Assembly: GCF_000271665.2 (NCBI RefSeq)
Contig: NZ_CP010978.1
Coordinates: forward strand, 5,104,501-5,168,500
DNA length: 64,000 nt
Direction: 5' to 3'
Origin: Pelosinus fermentans JBW45
Lineage (GTDB): Bacteria; Bacillota; Negativicutes; DSM-13327
Position 1 is the first letter of the stretch, and the number at the start of each line of letters is the position of its first letter. Positions 50,277 to 59,011 of this stretch are shown here, in pieces. Under the pieces are notes generated by a model. That model saw only the letters and a program-made list of their open reading frames with translations. It was not told the DNA's origin and made no database searches. A program made the position numbers and the translations under genes.

Positions 50277-53200
50277 TTAACCAATTTTAAAACAGGCTGT
50301 GCTGCCTCTTTCTGTTGCCATAACTTCTAAGCGGGCATCTATTCTTTCCTTTAGTTCAGGAACGTGAGAAATAATCCCCACCAGTCGCCCCCCCTGCTGC
50401 AAATCGATTAAAGCCTTGATAGCAAAATCTAAGGATTCTGGATCAAGAGTACCAAAGCCCTCATCTACTAAGATTGTATCTAAATGTATGCCGCCTGCAT
50501 AGGACTGAACAACATCAGCTAAACCTAAAGCTAATGACAAAGATGCTAAGAAGGTCTCACCCCCGGAAAGGGTCCCCACGCCTCTGGCAATGCCTGTATA
50601 GTTGTCAAAAACCTCTAGATCCAAACCACCAGCAGCGTTTTTTCTGGCTCGCTCCAGGGTTCGCTGCAGGGAATAACGGCTGCGGCTCATCATTTTTAAA
50701 CGTTCATTCGCTGCCACAATTACATTTTCTAATAACGTTCCTAAAACAAATCGCTGCAACGTTAATTTGTGCTCATTGCTGCCATTAGCCACTTCTGCCA
50801 AACGTCCTGCCACAGCATATTGGGCTTCTAATGTCCCTAAGGCCTCATCCACTTGACTGATCTTTTTCAACCAAGCTTGCTGACGTTTTAGAAGTGCCTC
50901 TAGATTCGTGTGTGCAGCAAACATATCATTATATCGATTTTGCATAGTTGTAACTACTTGCTGCAACCCCAGCATATCCGGTAATTCCAGATTTTCCGCT
51001 GCCTGGGCAGCCTGTTCCAGGAACAGAGTGGCTTTACTAAATTCTGAATCAAAGGCAGCAATTTTTTTTGCAGTAAGACTCATACTCTCTGGACTCTTTT
51101 TCGCATTCTCATAGTCTTGCTGATCCATAAATCCAGCTGCTGCTACTCGTTTTACAAAATAGTTTTGTTCCTCTTCATATTTTATCTTGCTGTCTTTTAA
51201 GCGATATTTGGTATTTTCCAAGAGTGTCTGCTTCTGGGTTACCAGCTGCTTTCCCTGCTGTACATGATGCTGAGCTTGTTCCCAGGCTGCTTTATATTGC
51301 TCTTGCTTATTTTGGGCACTTTTTAGGGCTGCTGCCAATTTCCCCATCCCTTGCAGTTCCTCGGGTATCGCAAGACGCCTTTCTGCCACTATGGTTTCTG
51401 CGGCTGTAAAAGACTGTTCTGCCTGACGCCACGCTTCTTGCACCTGAACCAATTCCTTATGCAGGTCCTCTTGTTGTTTTCTTAACTGCTCCAACTGCTT
51501 AGTCACATTCCTGACCTGCTGTTCTCCAACCAAGGCTTGCTCATACTTTTGACGCAGAGTCTGAACTTTTAGATCTAACTCTAGCAAAGGTAATGCAGCT
51601 TGCTCTTTAAGTTCTCCAGCAAGATCGGCAATCCGTTTTTTCCATGTATCCCTCTCGGTTTGCAGCAAACTGTGCTGACTGCGGCAAGTATCTCTTTCTT
51701 GTTCCAGAAGTTCGATCTGCTTTTGAGCCGTTTTCAACTGACTTTCATTCGGCATGATTCCTCTAAGAGTGGCCAGCTTAGGATGATCCGCTGAACCACA
51801 GACAGGGCAGCTCTCTCCTGCTGCCAAGGAACTTGCCATGAAAGCTGCCTGCCCTTGCATCCATTCATGCTGCAATGTGGTGAGACTGCTTTTAGCAGCC
51901 GCATAGTTTTTCTCAAGCTCTGCTAAATTCAGGTCAGAAGCAGAAACTTGCTGTTCTAGCTGGGTAAATTTTTTCCTATGTTCCTCTAGAAGTCTACTTT
52001 TCGTAAGCAATCCTTGGGCATGCTGCCATTGTACTTCCCTGCTGCCCACTTCTAACGCAAGTTGAACAACTTGCTGTTCTTCTTGAATGATATGGTCCAT
52101 CTTTTCTTGTATCTTCGTATATTCGAGTTCAACAGCATCTTTTTTCTTTGCTGCCTGCTGCAGTTCACTTTTTCTTATCGTTGCTGTTTCTAAGGCTTTT
52201 TCCAGTAGTTTTATTTTATCCTCAATCTGCTGTAAATGGATGATTTGCCGAACCAGCATTTCCCGCTCTTCGTCTTTAGCAGCTTCTATTTCAAACCGCT
52301 GCTGTGCCTCTTTTAGCTTCTGCATCTCAATATCCAGCTCAGCCTTATAAGTCTTACAGTTCTCTTCCAACGACAGTACATCCTGAGCATAGTTCGATCG
52401 ATTCTTTTCTGCATCGAACAAGCCCATTGCCGCCGTTGCCTGCAGGAGACCTGCTCGTTCTTCTTCGATGATCGGCTTTTGCTCGATAAGCGTCGCAAAT
52501 AATTGCTCTGCTTTTTGTTTTTCTTGAATTTTTCCCTGTATGATTTCCCCTTGGTTCACAGCCTGTTGAGCACTTTTTAATTCTTCACTGATACTTTTAA
52601 TCTGAACGAGTACGTTTTCTACTTCCCTTTCATTTTGCTGTATAGAATCCAGCAGTTCATAATCTTGCGCTACGCCGGCTTCCTGCAAAATCCACTGACG
52701 CTGTTTGCTCTGTTCATCACTCGCCTTTTTTAGCTGTAGAGCCTTGTCCTTTAATTTTTCCTCAATCCTTTGATATAGGTCTGTTTTAAATAATGCCTGC
52801 ATAATTTCTTGCCGTTCATTGGAGTTAGCAGTTAATAATTTACGAAATTCACCTTGAGGCAGCAGCACAACTTGACGAAATTGGCTGCTCTTAAAGCCTA
52901 GCAGTGTTTCAATCTGCTTCGTAACGTCCAGCCATTTGGCTGCCAGCAAAATAGGTTCACCCACTAAAGGCATACTCCACAATTCAGCTTGTGCCAGCAT
53001 AGTGGTGGTGCCTTCTCCCCGTTTCTTAGGCCGCTCCTGCTCTGGAATTCGTTTTACTTGATAACAAGCTTCGCCAATCGTAAAATCAAAAATCACTTCT
53101 GTAATTACAGCACTATCGGCATGATCGCTGCGCATGGATTTTCCTTCACGCTGCGTGCCGCTGGCATCACCAAACAAGGCAAAGCACATACCATCTAAAA

Positions 53201-53330
53201 TTGTCGTTTTTCCTGATCCTGTGGGGCCATGAATCAAGAAAAATGTTCGATCCTGCAATTCCCTAAAATCAAGTTTTTGCTGTTGCGCATAGGGGCCAAA
53301 AGCCGTCATAGTTAAACATAATGGTCTCAT
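50277..53330 (-). CDS. sbcC: Nuclease SbcCD subunit C
   Basis: SMC-like ATPase of the SbcCD (MR-like) complex that opens hairpins and DNA ends. N-terminal Walker A FLIHGPTGSGKTTILDG (residues 32-48), long coiled coils with the zinc hook ESCPVCGSADHP near residue 505, and C-terminal signature TLSGGETFLASLSLALG with Walker B DTILVDEGFGTLDPESL. 1017 residues is normal. The ATG overlaps the sbcD stop (ATGA). Confidence 0.96.
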   Translation of the reverse strand: MRPLCLTMTAFGPYAQQQKLDFRELQDRTFFLIHGPTGSGKTTILDGMCFALFGDASGTQREGKSMRSDHADSAVITEVIFDFTIGEACYQVKRIPEQERPKKRGEGTTTMLAQAELWSMPLVGEPILLAAKWLDVTKQIETLLGFKSSQFRQVVLLPQGEFRKLLTANSNERQEIMQALFKTDLYQRIEEKLKDKALQLKKASDEQSKQRQWILQEAGVAQDYELLDSIQQNEREVENVLVQIKSISEELKSAQQAVNQGEIIQGKIQEKQKAEQLFATLIEQKPIIEEERAGLLQATAAMGLFDAEKNRSNYAQDVLSLEENCKTYKAELDIEMQKLKEAQQRFEIEAAKDEEREMLVRQIIHLQQIEDKIKLLEKALETATIRKSELQQAAKKKDAVELEYTKIQEKMDHIIQEEQQVVQLALEVGSREVQWQHAQGLLTKSRLLEEHRKKFTQLEQQVSASDLNLAELEKNYAAAKSSLTTLQHEWMQGQAAFMASSLAAGESCPVCGSADHPKLATLRGIMPNESQLKTAQKQIELLEQERDTCRSQHSLLQTERDTWKKRIADLAGELKEQAALPLLELDLKVQTLRQKYEQALVGEQQVRNVTKQLEQLRKQQEDLHKELVQVQEAWRQAEQSFTAAETIVAERRLAIPEELQGMGKLAAALKSAQNKQEQYKAAWEQAQHHVQQGKQLVTQKQTLLENTKYRLKDSKIKYEEEQNYFVKRVAAAGFMDQQDYENAKKSPESMSLTAKKIAAFDSEFSKATLFLEQAAQAAENLELPDMLGLQQVVTTMQNRYNDMFAAHTNLEALLKRQQAWLKKISQVDEALGTLEAQYAVAGRLAEVANGSNEHKLTLQRFVLGTLLENVIVAANERLKMMSRSRYSLQRTLERARKNAAGGLDLEVFDNYTGIARGVGTLSGGETFLASLSLALGLADVVQSYAGGIHLDTILVDEGFGTLDPESLDFAIKALIDLQQGGRLVGIISHVPELKERIDARLEVMATERGSTACFKIG

Positions 53331-54481
53331 AGAATCGCCTCCCGTTCCTCACGGTATACGGTTTCGATCACATTAACTAAGTGCATCTGCTGCTCCTGTG
53401 TCATATTTTCTCCAGTCATCTGATGATAAAAGGCCGCAAATAGTTCTTTTTCACTAAGCTTACGATGATCCTTAGGCAAGCCGCTCAACACACCCTTTTT
53501 CAAAAAACGCGGACTTTCGATCTGCAGTACATTAGGATATTTCTCACGCAGTTTCCCCATGGCATCTAAGATTGGCATTTCATCTAGCAGCGTTACCGAT
53601 ACATAATCCTGCTGATTGCCTTCATCAATGGAATGATCCAGGATATCTTTAAAATAGCCTTTTATACAACGAACATCGCGACGAGGAGATAAGGGAATTC
53701 TCTCAACGGTGATGCCCCCGACTTTATCCATTTCGATCAAATGAATACCTTTTCGCTGAGAAGCTTCTGCAAAAGAGTATTTCAGCAGTGATCCGCTATA
53801 ATGAATGCTTGGATTTCCTGCCTGCTGAGAATTATGTAAATGCCCTAAAGCTGTATAGCAAAAAGGCTGAAATACAGCCCCATTTACCATACTACTGCCG
53901 CCTATAGATAAAGGACGCTCCGATTCACTCTCCATGCCCCCCGCAATAAAAGCATGAGCAATAGCAACTGAACGTGCTTTATTTGGAATTTTTCTTATTA
54001 CATGCTGCACCATAGCCTCTATTGCTTGTTCGTGATTTGAAACATCAGGACAAGAAAGACGTTCGCGAACGAATGCAGGCTCTCCATAGGTAAGCGGAGC
54101 AAAGTACACCGGTCCATGCTCATCATATAAAATAATAGGTTCTATTTCCCGACTTAATGCCCCTGCTACATACAGCCCTTGAGCCGCTAATAGACGACTG
54201 CCAAAGCCTAGACGTTCTGCACTATCATGATTACCTGCAATCATAATCGTAGGCACCTTGTAGTCTACTAAAATTTGCGAGATTAATTGGTTTAATAATT
54301 CTACTGCCTCAATAGGCGGCACGGCACGATCATAAATATCTCCGGCAATAATAATCCCATCTGGTTTACTCTCACGTACTAAAGCTAGAAACTGATCCAG
54401 TACATGGGCCTGATCATTCGTCAAATGAATCCCATGGAACAACCTGCCTAAATGCCAATCTGAAGTATGTAAAAATCGCAC
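53327..54481 (-). CDS. sbcD: Nuclease SbcCD subunit D
   Basis: Manganese-dependent exonuclease/endonuclease. Phosphodiesterase motifs in order: TSDWHLGRL (residues 6-14), GDIYDRAVPP, IAGNHDSAERL near 90, AIAHAFIAGG near 175 and TALGHLHNSQ near 215, followed by the capping domain. 384 residues is typical. Starts at GTG 54481 with AGGAGG upstream and is coupled to sbcC. Confidence 0.96.
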   Translation of the reverse strand: MRFLHTSDWHLGRLFHGIHLTNDQAHVLDQFLALVRESKPDGIIIAGDIYDRAVPPIEAVELLNQLISQILVDYKVPTIMIAGNHDSAERLGFGSRLLAAQGLYVAGALSREIEPIILYDEHGPVYFAPLTYGEPAFVRERLSCPDVSNHEQAIEAMVQHVIRKIPNKARSVAIAHAFIAGGMESESERPLSIGGSSMVNGAVFQPFCYTALGHLHNSQQAGNPSIHYSGSLLKYSFAEASQRKGIHLIEMDKVGGITVERIPLSPRRDVRCIKGYFKDILDHSIDEGNQQDYVSVTLLDEMPILDAMGKLREKYPNVLQIESPRFLKKGVLSGLPKDHRKLSEKELFAAFYHQMTGENMTQEQQMHLVNVIETVYREEREAIL

Positions 54482-54553
54482 AATCCGACCTCCTACCGCT
54501 ATTTTCTACCTTCTTCGTGATACACATAAAAAATTCCTACAAAATAATATTAC

Positions 54554-55198
54554 CTACTCCTGACAAGTAACAAGCGTCTCCACATAGACTTCTCCTTCAC
54601 GGGTTAATCTAACCTGGCCTGCCGTCCAATCGATAACCTTTTGTTCCAGAATTTCTTCTTGCCCCACTTTTTCTAATACAATCAATCGTATTGTATCGGT
54701 AAATATTTTATCCTCAATTCGATAACCTTGCAGCCTAAGCTGATTTTCCAGCATTCCCAAAAAAGTATAGTCAATCTCTACCCCAATGCGTGTATGATTT
54801 TGTCGCTGGGTAATTCCTACGGCTTTTAAACCTGCGCTGGCACTCTTGCCATAGGCACGAATGAGACCTCCCGCCCCCAGCTTAATGCCGCCAAAATAGC
54901 GCGTAACGACAATCACCGTATCTTTTAATTGATTCTTCTTGATGATCTCTAAAATTGGTTTACCAGCCGTACCTGACGGTTCACCATCATCATCTGCTTT
55001 TTGCCACTGATCATTCCCTCCTATTACATATGCAGAACAGTTATGAGTAGCATTCCAATGCTTTTTCTTAATTTGTTCTACAAAAGCGACTGCAGCTTCT
55101 TCCTGTTCTGCACGTTGTACATAAGCAATAAATCGTGATTTTTGAATCTCAATTTCCGCCTCACCATAGCCACTGACCGTTAAATAAAAAGATAACAT
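54554..55198 (-). CDS. YigZ/IMPACT-family protein
   Basis: A 214-residue protein with the UPF0029 fold: EIEIQKSRFIAYVQRAEQEEAAVAFVEQIKKKHWNATHNCSAYVIGG and the signature DGEPSGTAGKPILEIIKKNQLKDTVIVVTRYFGGIKLGAGGLIRAYGKSASAGL, then a C-terminal DUF1949 domain. Distantly related to yeast Yih1 and mouse Impact, which regulate Gcn2; the bacterial role is unknown. Follows GAGGTG. Confidence 0.92.
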   Translation of the reverse strand: MLSFYLTVSGYGEAEIEIQKSRFIAYVQRAEQEEAAVAFVEQIKKKHWNATHNCSAYVIGGNDQWQKADDDGEPSGTAGKPILEIIKKNQLKDTVIVVTRYFGGIKLGAGGLIRAYGKSASAGLKAVGITQRQNHTRIGVEIDYTFLGMLENQLRLQGYRIEDKIFTDTIRLIVLEKVGQEEILEQKVIDWTAGQVRLTREGEVYVETLVTCQE

Positions 55199-55255
55199 CC
55201 TCTACACCTCAATCTATAGTAACTCTCTGATATCCCCTTTTAAAAAATATAAAAC

Positions 55256-55351
55256 GAACCACAAAGACGCAAAGGACACAAAGGATTTTATTTATATTTT
55301 TTTGTGCACTCCTTTGTGTGCCGCATCAGCGGCATTGTGCCTTTGTGGTTC
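55256..55351. repeat. Dispersed inverted repeat, copy 4
   Basis: GAACCACAAAG (55256-55266) and CTTTGTGGTTC (55341-55351) are the ends; the interior has the same GCCGC-ATCA-GCGGC hairpin as copy 1 and the two right halves match for over 40 bases. It fills the gap between the YigZ and YaiI genes. Confidence 0.7.
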
Positions 55352-55411
55352 ATAATTTCTTATGTTTTTTCACTTACAAAACTTATAAATGCTGATTCTA
55401 ATATCAAATCA

Positions 55412-55870
55412 TCATTGCAAGGAAGCATCCAAGCTGGCTGCGTCAGCTAACAATTCTTCCAACGAGCGATAAAATCGTTTATCTTCTTCTGCCGTTCGTT
55501 TATTGGGACCTTTCGTTCGGCCGCCACCGCGGCGCAATTTGGCTTTGACTTCTCGCTCCTCCAGCAAAAATTCAATATTATCATTGGAAAATATTCTCCC
55601 TACCGGACTTAAGGAATACGCTTTTTTCCCCAGGACCATTGCTGCGAGCCCCCAGTCCTGGGTCACAATTATATCCTTAGCTTGTGTCAGATTCAGGACC
55701 TTAATATCAGCTTCCTGAGAACCATCGCCCACTACCACATGATGATCCGATACAATCATGTGATTAAAACTAGCTACCGTCCAGACAGGGATATGGTATT
55801 TGCGTCCCAATTCCATGCAAATTTGCAATGCATTTTTAGGACAAGCATCTGCATCCACTAAAATTTTCAT
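55412..55870 (-). CDS. YaiI/YqxD-family protein (UPF0178)
   Basis: A 152-residue PIN-like/NYN-related protein: [25 protein letters not shown] carries the conserved Asp pair, [44 protein letters not shown] the second acidic set, and the basic [14 protein letters not shown] stretch the family end. Suspected nuclease, activity unproven. ATG 55870 with AGGAG nine bases upstream is preferred to TTG 55879. Confidence 0.92.
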   Translation of the reverse strand: MKILVDADACPKNALQICMELGRKYHIPVWTVASFNHMIVSDHHVVVGDGSQEADIKVLNLTQAKDIIVTQDWGLAAMVLGKKAYSLSPVGRIFSNDNIEFLLEEREVKAKLRRGGGRTKGPNKRTAEEDKRFYRSLEELLADAASLDASLQ

Positions 55871-56138
55871 ATCGATCAACTCCTGTACCTTACAACGAGA
55901 TTATACATTTTTTTCATGCATTGTTATTGAAAAGTTTATCACACCTCTAAGATTATCTCAAAAATTACTTGTCAAATGCGCCTTACTATTTTAAGATAAA
56001 GAAGACTTGATTTTAGTTGGAATTCTAACACCATCAAAAATCCTAGTTGCTTTGTCCAGCAATTTTTCCTGGATACATAGATACCAATCCTAACAATTGG
56101 TTATACTCTTACTACTAATAATAAAAGGATGATTTAAA

Positions 56139-56456
56139 ATGAGTGACAACACAGTATTAGATTTTTATGAACCTTTCGGCTTTTATGAAACAGAAAATGA
56201 AGATGGCTGTACTGCTCTTCTTTATGAAACACTAAATAATGGCGATTACGCCTTAGTCACTGATGGTGATGGTATTATACCAGAAGATCTAGAGCAAGAA
56301 ATCATTTTTGCTTATTACACTGCAGATGGGGCCTTTTCCTGGAGTGTTAGTTTTGAAGATTCCCATCATTTTTTTGAACTGTTAGGAAAACATACAGAAA
56401 GTAATCATCTCATTGATATTGTAAAGCAATATCGTGATAGTGGCGATTACTATTAA
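56139..56456 (+). CDS. Small acidic hypothetical protein, 105 aa
   Basis: An acidic protein (DFYEPFGFYETENEDGCTALLYETLNNGDYALVTDGDG) of alternating strands with many Asp and Glu, ending in a helical SNHLIDIVKQYRDSG. It resembles in outline DUF1292-type acidic proteins but I cannot name it with confidence. The ATG is preceded by AAAAGGATG. Own terminator follows at 56470-56505. Confidence 0.6.
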   Translation: MSDNTVLDFYEPFGFYETENEDGCTALLYETLNNGDYALVTDGDGIIPEDLEQEIIFAYYTADGAFSWSVSFEDSHHFFELLGKHTESNHLIDIVKQYRDSGDYY

Positions 56457-56469
56457 AAAATAAATGTAT

Positions 56470-56505
56470 AAAGGGTTCTAAAGATGAGAAATCTCAGAAC
56501 CCTTT
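56470..56505 (+). terminator. Intrinsic terminator of the 105-aa gene
   Basis: AAAGGGTTCT (56470-56479) pairs with AGAACCCTTT (56496-56505), 13 bases past the stop codon, with T-rich sequence after a GTACA. Confidence 0.7.
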
Positions 56506-56544
56506 GTACATTTTATTTTTTCAGTAAAGCCTTCGCTCTTTCTT

Positions 56545-56640
56545 CTAATTAATATCTTCTGCTTCCGAAGGTTTTACTACTACACCATGAGGTGTAGACT
56601 TACCATCTTTATCCACATGGCTAAAGGTCCTTCTTTTCTG
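56545..56640 (-). pseudogene. Out-of-frame coding remnant after the PaaK-like gene
   Basis: In a frame different from the PaaK-like gene, and running directly past its stop, about 30 codons read KRRTFSHVDKDGKSTPHGV and then VVKPSEAEDIN and stop at 56545. This has the feel of the C-terminus of a hotdog-fold acyl-CoA thioesterase (TFV.VD.NGKP.P). It may be the surviving 3' end of a neighbouring gene after a deletion. Low certainty. Confidence 0.3.
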
Positions 56641-57604
56641 TTTCTTTTCTTATTCGTATCAACGTCCGTCCACAAGCACATGGGCTGTCCTCTAAACTAC
56701 ATAGCATACCCGTGGTAAAACGCAAAAGAGGCATCGCCTCCAATGTCAGGCTGGTAAGAACCAATTCACCGATTTCTCCCATGGGCAGAACTTGTCCACT
56801 TATAGGATGTAGAATCTCAGGATAAAAACAATCCTCTTGAACATGCAAACCAGCATCACAATGGCACTCTCCTGCAATCCCCATTCCCCAAATGTCATAC
56901 ATGCCATAAACTTGGATTGGTTTTTTCCCATAAATCTGTTGAATTGTTTCACTTTGACTTTGGGATACAAGATTACTATCACAGAAAATATTCTGCAATG
57001 GTAATTCTGCAGGCTTATACCCATTCATACCGGCTTCTTGTGCAAGCTGGAGCAGATGTGAAGCAATAGAAAATATAGAGGTAATACCAAAATCCTCGAT
57101 TAAATGCAACTGTGCGAGCATACTGCTCCCACTGTCTGGCAGTAAGGTTGAGCCAATTTGCTGTATTCCAAAATGCACCCCTAAGCTGGGTGCATTTTCT
57201 TTCATCATACCCACCCATTGAAAAATAGAGGTCACATTCACCCCTCCAGCAACCAGTATACGGGACATTAATTCACTCCACATAGCCATATCATTTCGGG
57301 TATAACTCACTGCAATATGGTCTTGATCCTCTAGCGTTTTATGAATATAGGCAACACCACTCACTGGCATCGTTAATAGTCCATAAGGATAATTAGCTGC
57401 TATATCCTGTTTCGTAGTAACAGGAAGTTTTTTCAGATCATCCAGATTTGTAATATCTTCTGGCAGCAGCCCACATTCTTTCATGCGAATTTGGTATAAG
57501 ATACTTTTTTCATATACTCGCTCTATTATTTTTGTTAGTTTATAAGATTGCCATGCTGTCATATCCGTACGAGACAAGGTTTCTACTTGTTGATTCCAAA
57601 TCAT
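56621..57604 (-). CDS. Phenylacetate-CoA ligase-like AMP-forming enzyme, C-terminally short
   Basis: N-terminal MIWNQQVETLSRTDMTAWQSYKLTKIIERVYEKS, DDLKKLPVTTKQDIAANYPYGL and YIHKTLEDQDHIAVSYTRNDMAMW match PaaK-like adenylate-forming enzymes; VYGMYDIWGMG near 250 and GEIGELVLTSLTLEAMPLLRFTTGM near 285 are later core motifs, and a CACGRT element ends it. The family has about 430 residues with a C-terminal AMP-binding_C domain of about 95; here the frame stops at 327. It is probably truncated or inactive, or a natural N-domain form. ATG 57604 has AAGGAG ten bases upstream. Confidence 0.75.
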   Translation of the reverse strand: MIWNQQVETLSRTDMTAWQSYKLTKIIERVYEKSILYQIRMKECGLLPEDITNLDDLKKLPVTTKQDIAANYPYGLLTMPVSGVAYIHKTLEDQDHIAVSYTRNDMAMWSELMSRILVAGGVNVTSIFQWVGMMKENAPSLGVHFGIQQIGSTLLPDSGSSMLAQLHLIEDFGITSIFSIASHLLQLAQEAGMNGYKPAELPLQNIFCDSNLVSQSQSETIQQIYGKKPIQVYGMYDIWGMGIAGECHCDAGLHVQEDCFYPEILHPISGQVLPMGEIGELVLTSLTLEAMPLLRFTTGMLCSLEDSPCACGRTLIRIRKETEKKDL

Positions 57605-57763
57605 ATATCTGCATCTCCTTTTCATGACCATAAAGACGTTTTTAATACTTTTCTTATTTCTCTATTTCCAGGATATAACCTTCCCTTTAGGAGATTAATG
57701 CCTTGACCGATTATTTCATATTTCCATCTATGATTGGACAAACTAGTCCTAGGAGGTGTATAC

Positions 57764-58159
57764 ATGGATGGAATGATTTGTTCCAATTGTCATACTTGGA
57801 TGACCACCCAGGCAAAAAACTGCCCGGATTGCAATGCAGATATTGTTATGGACGGGGAAAGCAAAAATGTGATCGACCGTATTCAGCCCAATTGTCTTAT
57901 TTATCGCTATGATGGCTCTGATTTATTAGAGGCGGGAGTCGTTATTAAACAGCTTAAGGTAAATATGAAAGTAGCTACAAAGTTGCGAGAATACTCTGCT
58001 CCCCTTCTTGTACCCAAGCATAAAGTCTATGCTTTTAATCAAAATCTGTTAAGCTCGATTCAAGGCTTGCGCAACGAACGCACTGCTACAATGGTAAGGT
58101 TTGATCAGCTTATCAAATCTCACTGGCAGAATCTAGAACCGTATCAACACACTGAATAA
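57764..58159 (+). CDS. Zinc-ribbon hypothetical protein, 131 aa
   Basis: An N-terminal zinc ribbon, ICSNCHTWMTTQAKNCPDCNADI (four Cys as CxxC...CxxC), is joined to a domain with GSDLLEAGVVIKQLKVNMKVATKLREYSAPLLVPKHKVYAFN that I do not recognise. AGGAGG lies seven bases before ATG 57764; the longer frame from 57734 has no ribosome site. Function unknown. No operon partner. Confidence 0.65.
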   Translation: MDGMICSNCHTWMTTQAKNCPDCNADIVMDGESKNVIDRIQPNCLIYRYDGSDLLEAGVVIKQLKVNMKVATKLREYSAPLLVPKHKVYAFNQNLLSSIQGLRNERTATMVRFDQLIKSHWQNLEPYQHTE

Positions 58160-58183
58160 GTCCACCCTAAAGTCTGGCACATT

Positions 58184-58882
58184 CTAATTACGAACTTCGT
58201 AATACTGCAATAGCTCACTGACTGTAACAATGCTGTAACCTTGCTCACGAAGTTTATCAATTATAATACCAAGGGCCTCTGGTGTAGGCAGCGGATACTG
58301 ACCGTCATGCAATAACACAATGCTGCCAGGCTTTACATGATTCATTACGTTCTCAACAAGAGAAGAGACACTAGGCCGCCGCCAATCACCAGGGTCCACT
58401 GACCATAAGATCGTCGTATATCCACGCAGCTCTGCTTCTGCCACTATAGCATCATTGTAGGCTCCGCCAGGAGGACGAAACAATACAGGTTTCGGAGCAG
58501 CTGCCATAATTGCCTTTTCAGCCTTGTCGAGTTCTTCAATCATTTCTTCCTTACTTATTTTGGATAAAAACCTATGCCTATAAGCATGGGAGGCCACTTC
58601 ATGTCCATCAGCTACCTCCTGTGCTACTATTTCCGGATGAGCAGCAGCATGCTCGCCGAGAACAAAAAATGTTACTTTTGCATTTTTTTCTCTAAGAACT
58701 GCTAATAACTGCGGTGTCATCATATTGTGTGGACCATCGTCCACTGTTAATGCCACTACTTTATGAGTCGTAGGGACTTTTCGTATTGCTTTATCATTAT
58801 CCTTTACAACTCCATCTACCATTACAGCAGCAGAAAAAATAATTCCTATTACGCCTGCGAAAACTAAACTTCCTCGTTTCAT
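58184..58882 (-). CDS. Polysaccharide deacetylase, PdaB/PgdA-like, membrane-anchored
   Basis: An N-terminal membrane helix (GSLVFAGVIGIIFSAAVMV, residues 4-22) and a NodB domain: VALTVDDGPHNMMTPQLL (catalytic Asp pair, residue about 47), EVASHAYRHRFLS (metal His pair near 97), LFRPPGGAYN (near 135), WSVDPGDW and VLLHDG. De-N-acetylates GlcNAc or MurNAc of peptidoglycan; in spore-formers such enzymes make muramic delta-lactam or resist lysozyme. About 232 residues. ATG 58882 is spaced well from AAGG; the GTG/ATG upstream overlaps the SD. Confidence 0.9.
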   Translation of the reverse strand: MKRGSLVFAGVIGIIFSAAVMVDGVVKDNDKAIRKVPTTHKVVALTVDDGPHNMMTPQLLAVLREKNAKVTFFVLGEHAAAHPEIVAQEVADGHEVASHAYRHRFLSKISKEEMIEELDKAEKAIMAAAPKPVLFRPPGGAYNDAIVAEAELRGYTTILWSVDPGDWRRPSVSSLVENVMNHVKPGSIVLLHDGQYPLPTPEALGIIIDKLREQGYSIVTVSELLQYYEVRN

Positions 58883-59011
58883 ATCATCCTTACCTCCTAT
58901 CACTACCTCAGTGGATATTACGCAAAAGACTAGAAAGATATGCTTTATGTTTTTGCATGATTATGCCATAACAGCAATATACTATAAAAGCCATTCACGA
59001 GGGGGATGCAT

